64,000 nt of DNA from Deltaproteobacteria bacterium. Its GTDB lineage: Bacteria; Myxococcota_A; UBA9160; UBA4427. The notes under the pieces are model-generated. The model was not told where the DNA came from. It searched no databases and saw nothing but the letters and a program-made list of their open reading frames with translations. Both the position numbers and the translations under genes were made by a program. Below are positions 15,511 through 27,401 of this stretch, piece after piece (the stretch's first letter is position 1; every line of letters begins with the position of its first letter). The stretch is taken from NCBI GenBank assembly GCA_029261855.1, contig JAJDAN010000033.1:117065-181064 (forward strand). The letters run 5' to 3'.

Positions 15511-16860
15511 ATGGCGAAGCCGATCGTCACAGCCAGGATCCTGCGTCGTCTCCTCAATGGCGGAGTCTACGTGCGCGCGGAGCGGCTGCTCGCGCGAATG
15601 CACCCCGCCGACCTCGGTCCCCTGTTGGCGGACCTCACGCCCGACGAGATCCGCACCGTCATCGACCTGCTGTTCCGCCAGCGGCGCGCGGCCGAGACGC
15701 TGATGGAGCTACCGCCGGACCTGCTGCCCCAGATCTTCGACGCCGTCACGGACACCCGCCTCGCCGAGATGCTCGACCGCCTCGAGATCGACGACCGCCT
15801 CGAGCTCGTGGAGGCGATCCCCGAAGAGCGACGCGACCAGGTGATCGCGGAGCTACCCGCGCACGCACGAGACGAGCTGCGCAAGGCGGCGCTCTACCCC
15901 GCACGTAGCGCCGGGCGCGTGATGACGACGTCGTTCATCGCTCTCGACGCCAAGATGACCACCCAGGAAGCGATCGACTCGATCCGCGCAGCGGACGAGA
16001 ACGACGGCACGATCCTCTACCTCTACGTGATCGACGAGGTGCGCCGACTGCTCGGCGTCGTACCCATTCGCCGACTGGTCTCGGCGCCGCCGGACTCGCT
16101 GTGCGGTGACCTCAGCATCGACGTCCAGGTGCGCGTGCAGCCGGAAGCAGACCAGGAGGAAGTGGCGCGGGTCGTCGCGCGCTACGACCTGCTCGCGGTC
16201 CCGGTCACCGACGTCGACGGCACCATGCTGGGCGTGATCACCGTGGACGACGTGATCGACGTCATTACCGAGGAAGCCACCGAGGACATCTACCACCTCG
16301 CCGGGCTGTCCGAAGAGGACCGCGTTTTTACGACGGCGGGCCTCGCCATCCGCAAACGACTGCCGTGGATGATCCTGAACCTGGGCGCCGTCTTCACCCT
16401 GGCAGCCGTCGTCGGTCTCTTCCAGAGCACCATCGAGCAGATCGTCACCCTCGCCTTCTTCCTCCCCGTGGTGGCCGGAATGGGCGGCAACGGCGGCATC
16501 CAGACCCTGACCGTGATCACCCGCGGTATCGCGCTGGGCGAGATCGAGTTCTCCACCGGGCTGCGCGCCATCGGCAAGGAGGTCACGGTCGGCCTGGGCA
16601 TCGGCCTCGTCACCGGTGCGCTGAGCGCCGGCGCGGCCTATCTCTGGCACGGAAGCGTGATGCTCGGCGTCGTTCTGTTCGCGGCGATGGTGGTCACCTT
16701 GATGGTGGCCGGGCTGCTCGGAGCCGCCGTGCCCCTCGCATTGAAGGCCATCCGCCAGGATCCGGCCCTGGGCGCGGGCGTCATCGTGACCACCCTGACG
16801 GACGCGGTCGCCTTCATCGCCTTCCTCGGGACCGCGACGCTGCTACTCGATCGACTCTGA
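15511..16860 (+). CDS. mgtE: magnesium transporter MgtE
   Basis: A 449-residue inner-membrane Mg2+ channel. The order is an acidic superhelical N-domain (1-130) and two CBS domains (about 134-258). A connecting helix (about 265-285) and a five-helix membrane domain (290-449) containing VVAGMGGNGGIQTLTV follow. The GGN motif lines the selectivity region. In the family, the N and CBS domains bind Mg2+ and close the channel when the cell is Mg-replete. I looked at the 209 bases upstream for an M-box riboswitch and did not see one. The gene is followed after 70 bases by an unknown protein on the same strand. Confidence 0.95.
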   Translation: MAKPIVTARILRRLLNGGVYVRAERLLARMHPADLGPLLADLTPDEIRTVIDLLFRQRRAAETLMELPPDLLPQIFDAVTDTRLAEMLDRLEIDDRLELVEAIPEERRDQVIAELPAHARDELRKAALYPARSAGRVMTTSFIALDAKMTTQEAIDSIRAADENDGTILYLYVIDEVRRLLGVVPIRRLVSAPPDSLCGDLSIDVQVRVQPEADQEEVARVVARYDLLAVPVTDVDGTMLGVITVDDVIDVITEEATEDIYHLAGLSEEDRVFTTAGLAIRKRLPWMILNLGAVFTLAAVVGLFQSTIEQIVTLAFFLPVVAGMGGNGGIQTLTVITRGIALGEIEFSTGLRAIGKEVTVGLGIGLVTGALSAGAAYLWHGSVMLGVVLFAAMVVTLMVAGLLGAAVPLALKAIRQDPALGAGVIVTTLTDAVAFIAFLGTATLLLDRL

Positions 16861-16930
16861 GCGCTGCTCCCCAGGATCGGCGTCAAGCCGCGTCGGTCGG
16901 AATCCGATACAGGGTCCAGGGAGGACGCAG

Positions 16931-17545
16931 ATGGACCCGTCGGTAAAGGGGAGTCTCGTGATCGGCGCGGCGGTCGCCACGCGGCGTCATCGGAGCGCGG
17001 GGCGCATCTCCCAGGAAGAACTCGATGCACGACTCAGCGGGACCGCCCTCGAGCTGATCGACGATCGGAAGATCGAGATCGGCCGTTGGTACCCGGTGGC
17101 GGCATTCTGCGAATTGCTCGACCTCGACTGGCAGCTCGCGAGCGATCGCGACCCGGAGCACGCGCGGAAGGCGGGCACGGTGTCCGCCGACCAGCTCTTC
17201 GACAGCGGGATCTATCAGCAGCTCGACTACGCCGAGCGGGCCGAGCGCGTCAAGAGCCGTGCCGATCTCACCCGCCAGGCGAGGTTGATCACGACGATTA
17301 CAGGGACCCTCTACAACTTCCTCGAGTTCGAAGTGAAAATCGACGAGCAGGAGACCCGAAGCCTCGAGATCCACTACCGGAACGCCACTGCGTTCGCCGA
17401 GGTCCTGCGGTTCAACACCGAGGGCTTCATGAACCAGATCAATCGGCGCCAGGGCTCGCCCCGACAGTGGACCAGCGAACGGGTCCAAACGGACCTCGTG
17501 ATCTTCCGGCTGCCCCTGCCGACGCGCCTCACCGACCCAGGGTGA
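16931..17545 (+). CDS. unknown protein, possibly DUF2378/TIGR02265-like
   Basis: A 204-residue soluble alpha/beta protein. The segment EIGRWYPVAAFCELLDLDWQ, with an aromatic-Pro pair before a helix, and a later long beta stretch recall myxobacterial TIGR02265 proteins with a heme-NO-binding-like fold. The resemblance is from memory and weak. No enzyme motif is seen. It follows mgtE at 70 bases and converges on the tandem glutaredoxin-like gene. Confidence 0.5.
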   Translation: MDPSVKGSLVIGAAVATRRHRSAGRISQEELDARLSGTALELIDDRKIEIGRWYPVAAFCELLDLDWQLASDRDPEHARKAGTVSADQLFDSGIYQQLDYAERAERVKSRADLTRQARLITTITGTLYNFLEFEVKIDEQETRSLEIHYRNATAFAEVLRFNTEGFMNQINRRQGSPRQWTSERVQTDLVIFRLPLPTRLTDPG

Positions 17546-17585
17546 GCGCGTCCACGGCCCCGGCTTCGCGCTATCGGGCTTCCAG

Positions 17586-18287
17586 CTAGCGGCCTTCCAA
17601 ATAGGTGTCGTCGAGATACCGGACGATGTCCGCGGACTCGAACAGCTCCCGTCCGGTATTCGGGTCGATGAGATACGGGACCATCATGCGACCGGAACGC
17701 GCCACGAAGGCTTCGCGCGCGGGGCTGCCCTTCGCAACGTTGTGCAAGCGGTAGGGCAGCTCGAGAGAACAGAGCGCCTCGCGGACGAGGCGGCTGAACG
17801 GCGACGCCTCGAAGCTGTAGAGCTCGAGGGCCTGGTCCGGGACGCGAGCGGCGCGGTAGTGCGAGCCGTAGCCGACCCGGGGAAGTCCCGACAGGACCGA
17901 GCTGATGTCCCGCAGAGCGGGCACGGCGAGAGTCCAGGGCAGCTTCCCGTCCCCGTAGGCGTCGAACAGATACCGCACGATGTCGTCGGACTCGTACATC
18001 TCGATGCCCGCGTTCGGATCGACCAGATACGGGAACTGCGCCTTCCCGCCGCGCTTGCGGACGGCTTCGCGGTAGCCGGGCCCGCCCTTCGGACAGGGCC
18101 GGACATCGGCATCCAGGTCGAGGATCGAGAAGGCCTCGCGGACCTTGCGACAAAAAGGACAGTTCTCGAACTCGTAGAGCTCGAGGGTCTTCTCGGGCCG
18201 CCTTCCGATCGCGCCGACCTGCATCCCGCTGCCGGCGCGCAAGACGCTCGTTGCGAAGGACGTCGTGAGATCGAACAAACGCGCCAT
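17586..18287 (-). CDS. tandem GST N-terminal/glutaredoxin-like protein
   Basis: The 233 residues contain two thioredoxin-fold (GST_N-like) domains. The first (about 34-115) reads LYEFENCPFCRKVREAF, with a CPFC redox pair. The second (about 149-230) reads LYSFEASPFSRLVREAL, where both Cys are Ser. Each has a cis-Pro segment (PYLVDPNAG and PYLIDPNTG) and ends with SDDIVRYL or SADIVRYL. The duplicated layout with one active and one silent site suggests glutathione or thiol binding rather than a classic transferase, since no alpha-helical C-domain is present. It is transcribed 34 bases after the HtrA-like gene. Confidence 0.85.
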   Translation of the reverse strand: MARLFDLTTSFATSVLRAGSGMQVGAIGRRPEKTLELYEFENCPFCRKVREAFSILDLDADVRPCPKGGPGYREAVRKRGGKAQFPYLVDPNAGIEMYESDDIVRYLFDAYGDGKLPWTLAVPALRDISSVLSGLPRVGYGSHYRAARVPDQALELYSFEASPFSRLVREALCSLELPYRLHNVAKGSPAREAFVARSGRMMVPYLIDPNTGRELFESADIVRYLDDTYLEGR

Positions 18288-18321
18288 GGTGTGAGCTTCC
18301 CTTCCGCTTGCCGCCGGTCTC

Positions 18322-21156
18322 CTACTCGACCGGAGCCTTGAGGGTCCGCCGGCTCCAGCCGTCCGGTCCGCGAACCAGTTCCTCTGTCGGCCAGTACTCG
18401 AGGTCGAGCTTCAAGGTGATGACGTCGACACGGCCGTCGAGGTCTCGGGTCCGCAGGCGAACGAAGCCACGGTCCGGGACGCCGGCAACAGCCTTCTCGA
18501 AGGACTCGAGATCCGGGGTCGGAGTGCCGTTCACCGCCTCGATGCGACGCGTCGCGCTCAGGCCGTAGCGGTTGGCGGGAGAGCCGTACCAGAAGCGCGA
18601 GTTGTAGACGCCGATGGGTGCGACGCCTCGCTGCTCGGCCACCGAACGGTGAGGCGCCTGCAGCATCGCGCCAGCCCACAACAGCGCGCGCTCGGTTCCG
18701 CGACCGGACAGCTCCCGGGTGGGCAGCACCAGGTCGACTACCTCGCCGTCGCGAAGAACGGTGAGCTTGACGCTTTCCAGCTGGGCCGCGCGCTCGATCT
18801 CGTCGAAGCGGGTGACGGGCTCGCCCCCGACGGTGAGCACGATGTCCCCTTCGCGGAGCAGCTCCGCGCTGGGCGCTCCCGCAGTCAGGCGGACCACGGA
18901 GAGCACCCGGCGTGCCTCGGGATCGTGTCGTTCGAGCTCCCGGGCCAGCTCGTCCGACAGCCCCCGACTGCGCGCCGAAGCGATCGTCAGCGGGGCGAAT
19001 TCCGCCTCGAGGGAACGCCGCGCCACGTCCTGGCCCTCGCGCAACGGTTCGACCATCTCGATCACACGATCGATCGGAATCCCGGAGAAGAACGAGCTCA
19101 TCCCCTTGCCGCTTCCCCGGGAATAGGACGCCCAGAATGCGAGCACCCGCCCCTTCTTGTCCGTCAGCACCCCGCCGACGGTGGCTGCAGGGTCTTCGAC
19201 GTCGATCAGTTCCATGTTCGAATCGCGGAAGCGCGGCGGATGCGGCAACGACAGGACCACCGGTCCCACCGCGGAGACCCGCGTCTCGCGCGAGACGATC
19301 TGTTGGCGCGGACTCATCCCGACCATCCAGACCGTGTCGCCGGGACGCAGCTTCTTCGACCGCAGGGTTGCACTGCGGACGGGCGTGTCACCGATCAGCG
19401 CCGGGTCGTACCGGATGACCGCCAGGTTGTGTTCCGGGTTCAGGTAGACGATCTCGGCGGGCACCTCGACGGACCCGCCGAAGCGCACCACCACGTCGCC
19501 CATGGCGATCGGGACGGTTTCGCGATCCACGACGACGAGACCGCGCTCCGCGTCGACGATCAGTCCTCCTCCTTCGAAACGGTCGTGGTGCACGCCGTCC
19601 AGCCGGTACGGGACGTCACACTCCACGGCCACCAGCGAGGGCGCCAACGCCTCGAGGGCGCGGTCTCCCTCGACCGCGAGATCGGTGGTCGCCGGGCGCG
19701 GGGCTTCGGCCGGCGGCGCTTCTGCGGACGCGACGCAGGGCCAGCGTCCGGTCGCATCGTCGCGGGTGCAGAGCTTGATGGGGAACCAGCGCCGGCTGAC
19801 GCGCACGACCGCGACGTTGTCCGTGCGCGGGTTGCCGAGCAGGTAGTAGCGAACCGTGACCTGGCCGCCCTCGGGCACCCCGGCGATGGCCTGCTCGAAG
19901 GCCTCCAGCGTCTCGACCGGCACCCCATCCACCGCGGTGATCACGGCACCGCGCGGAATGCCCGCGCGAGACAGCATGTAGCCCGGGTCCGCGACGTAGA
20001 CGCCACCCACCGGCACCGAGTAGTTGCGCGCCATCTGGTAGGACAGGGTGTTGACGACGCCGCCCCCCACTTCGACGTAGGCGTCCGGCGTGATCGCGTG
20101 CAGGTCGCCGACGGTCAACTCGACGGTCAGCGGCTCGCCGCCTCGCTCCACGTCGAGGCGTACCGTCTCCCCCACGCGTTCGTCGAGGATCTCCTCGATG
20201 GGGATGAAGGCCGTCACCAGCTTGCCGTCGATTCGGGTCAGCACGTCGCCTGGGTGGAGCTTCCCGTCACCCGGGCCGCCGGGCACGGTCTGATCGACGA
20301 CGATCATGCCGGTGCCACGCGGAAACGCCTTGCGGACCAGCTTCTCGGTCTCGGGGCGCAGGCCGAGACGACGGAGCTCGTCGTAGGGGCGGTGCAGGAA
20401 CACCGTCTGCAGGGTTCCCCGGGTCACTTCCTTGCCCTGCTGCAACAGCTCGAGCGCGCGCTGCACCCGGTCGAGGGGCAGGTAGAAGCTCGAGGCCGCG
20501 AACTGCTTGCCGCCGGCGTTGATGGCGAGCACCTTGCCGTCGACATCGACCACGGGTGAGCCGGACGAGCCCCCCGACGTCGACGAGGCGGCCTGGTAGT
20601 AGAAGGTATTGAAGTCGTTGAAGCCGCTCTGACCGTAGAGCGGCGCATCCCGGTCGAGCCGGGCCAGTGTCCCGGCGAGGATCGACAGCTTCTCTCCCGC
20701 GTCGTTGCCGATGACCCGGATCTCGACACCGACCCGGGCTCGCTCGGGCGCGAGCTCGAGCGCCTTCAGGTCCATGAACTTCGCCTGTTTGGGGTCGAAG
20801 CGATAGAAGCCGAAATCGTGCACCGGGTCGCGGTACAGCGCGTGCAGCTCGATCTCTTCGTTGTCGAGCAGGACACCTTCGCTGACCACCGGACCCGGCA
20901 TCACCACGTGGCGGTTCGTCAGCAGCAGCCCGCGCTCGGCGTCGACCACGAAGCCCGTGGCCGTCTGGTACCCGGCGACGACGTCGTCGAAGGAGCGAGG
21001 CGCGCTCACCCGCATCACCACCACGGACGGCACCACGCGATCGAGGGTTTTCTGCCAGCCATTCGGCGCCGAACCGGGTGCGGCGGAAACAGGTGCAGCG
21101 GCGCCGACTGCCGCTGCGGTGACCGCTGCCAGAAGCAGCGCACTGCCGAGATTCAT
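18322..21156 (-). CDS. double-module HtrA/Nma111-like serine protease
   Basis: A 944-residue exported protein with a signal peptide (1-25). The first trypsin-like module has the triad H83 (TNRHVV), D114 (VHDFGFY) and S198 (GGSSGSPVV), followed by PDZ domains (about 285-470). A second protease-like module (about 500-720) has VVDRETV where the His should be, [10 protein letters not shown] with Asn for Asp, and VGGVLTD without Ser, so it is catalytically dead. Further PDZ-like parts reach the C-terminus. This active/dead duplication matches eukaryotic Nma111 and some bacterial relatives. It is expected in periplasmic quality control. The start overlaps the ribE stop (ATGA). Confidence 0.85.
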   Translation of the reverse strand: MNLGSALLLAAVTAAAVGAAAPVSAAPGSAPNGWQKTLDRVVPSVVVMRVSAPRSFDDVVAGYQTATGFVVDAERGLLLTNRHVVMPGPVVSEGVLLDNEEIELHALYRDPVHDFGFYRFDPKQAKFMDLKALELAPERARVGVEIRVIGNDAGEKLSILAGTLARLDRDAPLYGQSGFNDFNTFYYQAASSTSGGSSGSPVVDVDGKVLAINAGGKQFAASSFYLPLDRVQRALELLQQGKEVTRGTLQTVFLHRPYDELRRLGLRPETEKLVRKAFPRGTGMIVVDQTVPGGPGDGKLHPGDVLTRIDGKLVTAFIPIEEILDERVGETVRLDVERGGEPLTVELTVGDLHAITPDAYVEVGGGVVNTLSYQMARNYSVPVGGVYVADPGYMLSRAGIPRGAVITAVDGVPVETLEAFEQAIAGVPEGGQVTVRYYLLGNPRTDNVAVVRVSRRWFPIKLCTRDDATGRWPCVASAEAPPAEAPRPATTDLAVEGDRALEALAPSLVAVECDVPYRLDGVHHDRFEGGGLIVDAERGLVVVDRETVPIAMGDVVVRFGGSVEVPAEIVYLNPEHNLAVIRYDPALIGDTPVRSATLRSKKLRPGDTVWMVGMSPRQQIVSRETRVSAVGPVVLSLPHPPRFRDSNMELIDVEDPAATVGGVLTDKKGRVLAFWASYSRGSGKGMSSFFSGIPIDRVIEMVEPLREGQDVARRSLEAEFAPLTIASARSRGLSDELARELERHDPEARRVLSVVRLTAGAPSAELLREGDIVLTVGGEPVTRFDEIERAAQLESVKLTVLRDGEVVDLVLPTRELSGRGTERALLWAGAMLQAPHRSVAEQRGVAPIGVYNSRFWYGSPANRYGLSATRRIEAVNGTPTPDLESFEKAVAGVPDRGFVRLRTRDLDGRVDVITLKLDLEYWPTEELVRGPDGWSRRTLKAPVE

Positions 21157-21806
21157 CCAGCCCCCTCACAGGAGGAGGCGGTCCCGGGTACCGAAGAGGT
21201 CGAAGCCTTCGTGGCCATCAGGCGATCGAGATAGGACTTCACGTACTTGCCCAGGATGTCCACCTCGATGTTCACGCGCTGCCCGGGTTGCGCGTCACCC
21301 AATGTGGTGTGGGCGAGGGTGTGCGGGATGAGTACGACGTCGAAGGCATCCGGAGACGCCGTCACCACCGTCAGCGAGACCCCGTCGATTGTGACCGAGC
21401 CCTTGTCGACCAGCATGCCTGCCAGATCCGGCGGGCAGTCCACCAGCAGCCGCACGTCATCGCCCTGTCGTTCGAGCTCGCGCACGCTCCCGACGCCATC
21501 CACGTGCCCCTGGACGATGTGGCCGTCGAGCCTGCCGCCGGAAAGCATGGCGCGCTCGAGATTCACGGCAGATCCCGCCTCGAGGTCGACCAGGGCGCTC
21601 TTCTCCAGGGTTTCGCGTACGGCATCGAAATCCAGTGAATCTCCGTCGATCCGGGTCACCGTGAGACAGGTCCCGTTGACGGCGATGCTGTCTCCGAGGG
21701 ACACGCCTTCGCTGACGTCGCCGCAGCGGATCCGGAGCTTGAGCGTCGTCGCCTCCATGCGACTGGACGTCACCTTGCCCACGACCTCGATGATCCCCGT
21801 GAACAT
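21153..21806 (-). CDS. ribE: riboflavin synthase alpha subunit
   Basis: It dismutates two lumazine molecules into riboflavin and a pyrimidinedione. The 217-residue product starts [10 protein letters not shown] and has the two tandem lumazine-binding barrels (VNGTCLTV with [19 protein letters not shown] with IPHTLAHTT). I chose the ATG at 21806 because the family begins with this segment. The thrC stop lies only one base before it, so translation is probably coupled. No other rib gene is in the window, which is an odd context. Confidence 0.94.
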   Translation of the reverse strand: MFTGIIEVVGKVTSSRMEATTLKLRIRCGDVSEGVSLGDSIAVNGTCLTVTRIDGDSLDFDAVRETLEKSALVDLEAGSAVNLERAMLSGGRLDGHIVQGHVDGVGSVRELERQGDDVRLLVDCPPDLAGMLVDKGSVTIDGVSLTVVTASPDAFDVVLIPHTLAHTTLGDAQPGQRVNIEVDILGKYVKSYLDRLMATKASTSSVPGTASSCEGAG

Positions 21807-21807
21807 G

Positions 21808-23163
21808 TCAGCGACCGAAGCGCCGGTCGATCTCCCGCAGCATCTGCGAGCGGACCGTGTCGTAGTCGGCGGGCAGCTCGATCGGCGGGTTCGGGTTCTC
21901 CGGAACGATGCCCTCGAGCTGCATACGGTGGTAGTCGACCTTGAAGTCCACAAACTTGAGGCCGTGTGCTGTGGAGATCACGACGACTCGATCGTCGGAC
22001 TGGACCAGGCCGCGGCGGATCAACTTCTTGAGGGCAGCCAGCGCGACGCCCGTGTGCGGACAATTGAACAGGCCCGTGCGATCGGCTTCTGCAGAGGCCT
22101 CCACCAGCTCGGCCTCGCTCGCCTGCTCGACCACCCCGTCGTAGTTGCGCAGCGCCGCCACGGCCTTCTCGAAGGAGACCGGGTTTCCGATCTGGATCGC
22201 CGACGCGAGGGTCTTGCGCGCCGCGATGGGCTCGAACACTTCGAAGTCGCGCTTGTAGGCGAGATAGAGCGGATTCGCGGCTTCGGCCTGGGCGACGCAG
22301 ATGCGGGGCTTGCGCCGGATCAGCCCCATCTCGAGCAGCATGTCGAGGCCCTTCCCCAGGGCCGAGACGTTGCCGAGATTTCCACCCGGGATCACGAGCC
22401 AGTCGGGCACCTCCCATTCGAACTGCCGCATGATCTCGAGGGCGACCGTCTTCTGACCTTCGACGCGGAGGCTGTTCATCGAGTTGGCGAGGTAGACGCC
22501 GTCCTGCTGCGAGACCTGCTTGACGATCTCCATGCAGCCGTCGAAGTCGGTGTCCAACGCGAAGACGATGGCGCCGTTGGCGACTGGCTGGATCAGTTGG
22601 GCCACGGAGATCTTGCCCCGGGGCAGGAACACGATGGCGGGAATCCCCGCCGCGGCCGCATAGGCGGAGAGCGCCGCCGAGGTATCTCCGGTGGACGCGC
22701 AGGCGACCGCGGGGATGTCCCGACCCTTCGCGAGCATCTCCTTGACCATCGACACCAGCACGGTCATGCCGAGGTCCTTGAAGGACCCGGTGTGGGAGTT
22801 GCCACAGAGCTTGAGCCACAGGTCCGGCACGCCGAGTTGCCGCCCGTAGCGGTCGGCCCAGAACAGGTTCGTATGGCCCTCGTACATGCTGACGACGTTG
22901 TCGTTGTCGAGCTGGGGCAGCACCCATTCCTTGAAGCCCCAGACCCCCGAGCCGTACGGCCACTCGTTGCCGTGGGAGCGCTGCTTGAAGCGCTCCTTCC
23001 AGTCCTCGCCGGATGTCTTCTTCAGCTCATCGAGGTCGTGGGCCACCTGCAGCAGCCCGCCGCTCTGATCCGTGTACACGATCTCGTCGAGGGGGTAGCG
23101 CTCGTTCGGATCGCGGATGCTTTCGAACCACGCCCGGTACTGAGGCTTGTCGGGGGTGCTCAT
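21808..23163 (-). CDS. thrC: threonine synthase
   Basis: A PLP enzyme that converts O-phospho-L-homoserine to threonine. The 451-residue product has the PLP lysine K129 in [12 protein letters not shown]. It also has the [20 protein letters not shown] phosphate-binding loop. The start overlaps the stop of hom by four bases (ATGA), consistent with a threonine-pathway operon. It is followed by ribE with a one-base gap. Confidence 0.95.
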   Translation of the reverse strand: MSTPDKPQYRAWFESIRDPNERYPLDEIVYTDQSGGLLQVAHDLDELKKTSGEDWKERFKQRSHGNEWPYGSGVWGFKEWVLPQLDNDNVVSMYEGHTNLFWADRYGRQLGVPDLWLKLCGNSHTGSFKDLGMTVLVSMVKEMLAKGRDIPAVACASTGDTSAALSAYAAAAGIPAIVFLPRGKISVAQLIQPVANGAIVFALDTDFDGCMEIVKQVSQQDGVYLANSMNSLRVEGQKTVALEIMRQFEWEVPDWLVIPGGNLGNVSALGKGLDMLLEMGLIRRKPRICVAQAEAANPLYLAYKRDFEVFEPIAARKTLASAIQIGNPVSFEKAVAALRNYDGVVEQASEAELVEASAEADRTGLFNCPHTGVALAALKKLIRRGLVQSDDRVVVISTAHGLKFVDFKVDYHRMQLEGIVPENPNPPIELPADYDTVRSQMLREIDRRFGR

Positions 23164-24479
23164 AGGTCGTCCTCGATGCGGATCAACTTCGTCGGCGCGG
23201 TCACGTCGGGAAGTCCGTCGACGTGCTCGAGCGCGCGGCGGACGGCAGCCTCTTCGGCCGGGTGCGTGAACACCAGGACGGGGACGGACTCGCCGGCGTC
23301 ACCGCGGCCCGGCTGCAGGACCGACTCGATGCCGACGCCCTCTTCTCCCAGGGCTCCGGTGATGTGCGAGAGCACGCCCGGACGATCCACCGCGGTGAAG
23401 CGCAGGTAGCAGCGCCCATGGCGATCGCCCAGGGGCGCGAGCGGGTGATCGCGCAACCCGCCGTGCGGGTACGAGAGCGGCGAGACGCGCCCGGATGCGT
23501 CGCGATGGATCTCGCGCGCGATCTCCATCAGGTCACTCACGACCGCGCTCGCCGTGGGTAGCTCGCCCGCGCCGGCCCCGTAGTACAGGGTCGGGCCGAC
23601 GGCGTCTCCCCGGATGGCAACGGCATTCATCGCGCCGTCCACGTTGGCGAGCATGCTGGCCTTGGGGATCAGGGTCGGATGGACCCGTGCCTCGATGGGT
23701 TGCCCTTCTCCACGGGATTTGGCGATTGCCAGCAGCTTGATGCGATAACCGAAGTCGTCGGCGGCCTGGAAGTCCAGCGGCTCGAGGCCCCGGATCCCCT
23801 CGGTCGGGATCCGCTTGAAGTCGATCCGCACGCCAAAGGACATGGCCGCCAGCAACGCCAGCTTGTGCGCGGCGTCGATGCCCTCGACGTCGAAGGTGGG
23901 ATCCGCCTCGGCATAGCCGAGGTCCTGAGCGCGCTTGAGAACGACGTCGAACGGCTCGCCGGTGGACTCCATCTGGGTGAGCACGTAGTTCGTGGTGCCG
24001 TTGAGGATGCCCTCGACCGCCAGGATGCGGTTGGCCGACAGGCCCTCGCGCAAGGCACGCAGGACGGGAATGCCGCCTCCGACGGCAGCTTCGAACGCAA
24101 CGTCGACGCCGTTGCGCTCGGCAGCCGAGAAGATCTCTTCTCCGTGAAGTGCGAGCAGCGCTTTGTTGGCGGTCACCACGTGCTTGCCGGCCTCGATGGC
24201 CTGGAGGGTGAAGCGCCGCGCAATGTCGTAGCCCCCGATCAACTCGATGACGATCTTCACGGCCGGGTCGTTGATCAGGCCAGCGGCGTCGTCATCGAAC
24301 TGGATCCCGTCGAGATCGACGCCCCGATCCGTCTGGGTGTCGAGGTCGGCGATGCGGATCAGACGCAACGGGAAGCCGAGGCGTTGCTCGATGATCGACG
24401 CATTGCGATCCAGGACCTTCGCGACCCCGGTTCCGATGGTCCCCAGGCCGAGTAGACCGACCCCGACTGCTTCCGACAT
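23160..24479 (-). CDS. hom: homoserine dehydrogenase
   Basis: It reduces aspartate semialdehyde to homoserine with NAD(P)H. The 439 residues comprise a Rossmann N-domain ([17 protein letters not shown]), the catalytic domain with [15 protein letters not shown], and a C-terminal ACT domain (about 350-430, [20 protein letters not shown]). The ACT domain gives feedback control by threonine in relatives. It is co-transcribed with the aminotransferase upstream (12-base gap) and thrC downstream (overlap). Confidence 0.96.
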   Translation of the reverse strand: MSEAVGVGLLGLGTIGTGVAKVLDRNASIIEQRLGFPLRLIRIADLDTQTDRGVDLDGIQFDDDAAGLINDPAVKIVIELIGGYDIARRFTLQAIEAGKHVVTANKALLALHGEEIFSAAERNGVDVAFEAAVGGGIPVLRALREGLSANRILAVEGILNGTTNYVLTQMESTGEPFDVVLKRAQDLGYAEADPTFDVEGIDAAHKLALLAAMSFGVRIDFKRIPTEGIRGLEPLDFQAADDFGYRIKLLAIAKSRGEGQPIEARVHPTLIPKASMLANVDGAMNAVAIRGDAVGPTLYYGAGAGELPTASAVVSDLMEIAREIHRDASGRVSPLSYPHGGLRDHPLAPLGDRHGRCYLRFTAVDRPGVLSHITGALGEEGVGIESVLQPGRGDAGESVPVLVFTHPAEEAAVRRALEHVDGLPDVTAPTKLIRIEDDL

Positions 24480-24491
24480 GCCGCCCTGCTC

Positions 24492-25760
<1,269 letters not shown>

Positions 25761-25883
25761 GCTCGTCAGTCAGGTGGTCGCGAGGGTCGAGGTGAGGCCT
25801 CCGAGGCCTCGTCACCCTCTCCCGGGTCTTGACGACCCTCTGGGGGCGATAGTTCCAAAAGCCCAAGATTACTGGAGAAATCG

Positions 25884-27245
25884 TCAGTCGGCCCGTGCCG
25901 CTCCGGCTTTCTGCCCCAGGAACAGCCAATAGAACGGGAGCCCCGCCAGCAGCATGCCGATGGCGACCGCACACTCGAGCGGCCGGCCGATCATCATCGC
26001 CCCTGCAATCGCGAGATTGGCGGCGAGGTACAGCGCCGGGACGATGGGATAGCCCCAGGCGCGGTACGGCCGGGGCCGGTCCGGCTGTCGCCAGCGCAAG
26101 ACGTAGAGCGCGACGACGTCCGCGCTCGTCGCGAGGACCACCGCGAAGGTGGTGAAGTCGAGGGCGCTCGGGAAGCTGCGAAGTACGAGCAGCAGGCCGA
26201 CCGCGACCACCGCCTGCAACAGGATCGCCCCGGTCGGGGTCCGGAAGCTCCGATGGACGTAATCGGCGCCCTTGAAGAACAAGCCGTCGAGGGACATCGC
26301 GTAGGCGATACGCGGCCCCACGAGAACGGTGGCGTTCAAGGTGCCGAGGACCGACACGAGCACGAACGCCGCCACCAGCGTCCCGCCCACGTCGCCGAAC
26401 AGCGCGCTGGCAGCCGCCTCTCCCGCGTCCCCCGCGCCGGTCAGGGCGTCGAGCGGGATCGCGTACAGATAGACCCCGTTCATCATGATGTAGACGAGCG
26501 TGCAGATCGCGAGCCCGAGGAAGAGGGAGCGGGGCAGGTTCCGGGAGGGATCGCGAACCTCGCTCGCCACGTAAACGGCCGCGTTCCAGCCAAGATAGGT
26601 AAAGAGGATCGGCGACATGGCGAGGCCGAAGCTGGCCGCCGAGAACTCGAAGTCCGGGCTGGCGGCGCTCGGGAGAAGCCGCTGGACCTCGCCGTCCCCG
26701 AAGAGCGGCCCCACCCCGGCGAAGGCGAGGAGCGCCAGCAGCTTGACGACGGACGTGACGTTGTTGACGCGAGCCCCCCAACGGGCCCCGGCGTAGTTGA
26801 GCCCAGACACCGCGACCGTGACGCCGATGGCGATGGCGAGGGTCGCGCCCTCTCCGAGACCGAACGGAGCCGCCAGGCCTTCGGCGAAGGCCGCCGCGAG
26901 CGCGGCGATCGTCCCCGTATAGATGGCAAAGAACGTGAGCCATCCCGTCAAGAAGCCCGCCACCGGGTGCAGGGCTTCCCGCAGGTACACGTAGTCGCCG
27001 CCCGCGCGGGGAAACATGGTGGCCAGCTCGGCGTTGGCGAGCGCACCCGCCACAGAGAGCAGCGCACCGACGCCCCAGGCGGCAAAGATCCAGCCCGGGT
27101 GCGGCAGCAGCTCGGCCACCCGTCCGGGCGTGAAGAAGATGCCGGCACCGATCACGGACGCGACCAGCAGGAACGTCGCATCCGCCAGCGTGAGCTGACG
27201 GCCCAACCGATCGAGCGGGTGACTGTCGCCCGACTCGTCCTGCAT
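25884..27245 (-). CDS. APC-superfamily amino acid permease
   Basis: I chose the ATG at 27245, preceded by GGGGAG, giving 453 residues. There are about twelve to fourteen membrane segments. The first holds the unwound-helix motif VIGAGIFFTPG, which binds the amino acid backbone in this superfamily. FPRAGGDYVYLREA in helix 3 is also typical. The substrate is unknown, and an amino acid antiporter or uniporter is the best guess. It is divergent from the ThDP enzyme. Confidence 0.88.
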   Translation of the reverse strand: MQDESGDSHPLDRLGRQLTLADATFLLVASVIGAGIFFTPGRVAELLPHPGWIFAAWGVGALLSVAGALANAELATMFPRAGGDYVYLREALHPVAGFLTGWLTFFAIYTGTIAALAAAFAEGLAAPFGLGEGATLAIAIGVTVAVSGLNYAGARWGARVNNVTSVVKLLALLAFAGVGPLFGDGEVQRLLPSAASPDFEFSAASFGLAMSPILFTYLGWNAAVYVASEVRDPSRNLPRSLFLGLAICTLVYIMMNGVYLYAIPLDALTGAGDAGEAAASALFGDVGGTLVAAFVLVSVLGTLNATVLVGPRIAYAMSLDGLFFKGADYVHRSFRTPTGAILLQAVVAVGLLLVLRSFPSALDFTTFAVVLATSADVVALYVLRWRQPDRPRPYRAWGYPIVPALYLAANLAIAGAMMIGRPLECAVAIGMLLAGLPFYWLFLGQKAGAARAD

Positions 27246-27272
27246 GTTCTCCCCCCGAAAACCCGCGCGGAA

Positions 27273-27349
27273 GCTAGCAGGCCGACCCGTAGGGGTCGGC
27301 ATGCGCAGCAAACGGAGGTCTCGGCTCCGTCCGCTAGCAGGCCGACCCG
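27273..27349. repeat. 60-bp spaced direct repeat with hairpin
   Basis: GCTAGCAGGCCGACCCG occurs at 27273-27289 and 27333-27349. The first copy extends to a perfect inverted repeat (CCGACCC-GTAG-GGGTCGG). The second copy is imperfect (GGGGTCTGG). Both lie in the 156-base gap between the divergent permease and ThDP genes, so they may be binding sites for a regulator of both or 5' leader hairpins. Confidence 0.6.
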
Positions 27350-27401
27350 AAGGGGTCTGGTCTAGTCGCCGCTATCCTCCGCCATTCACCGGGAGGACAC
27401 G

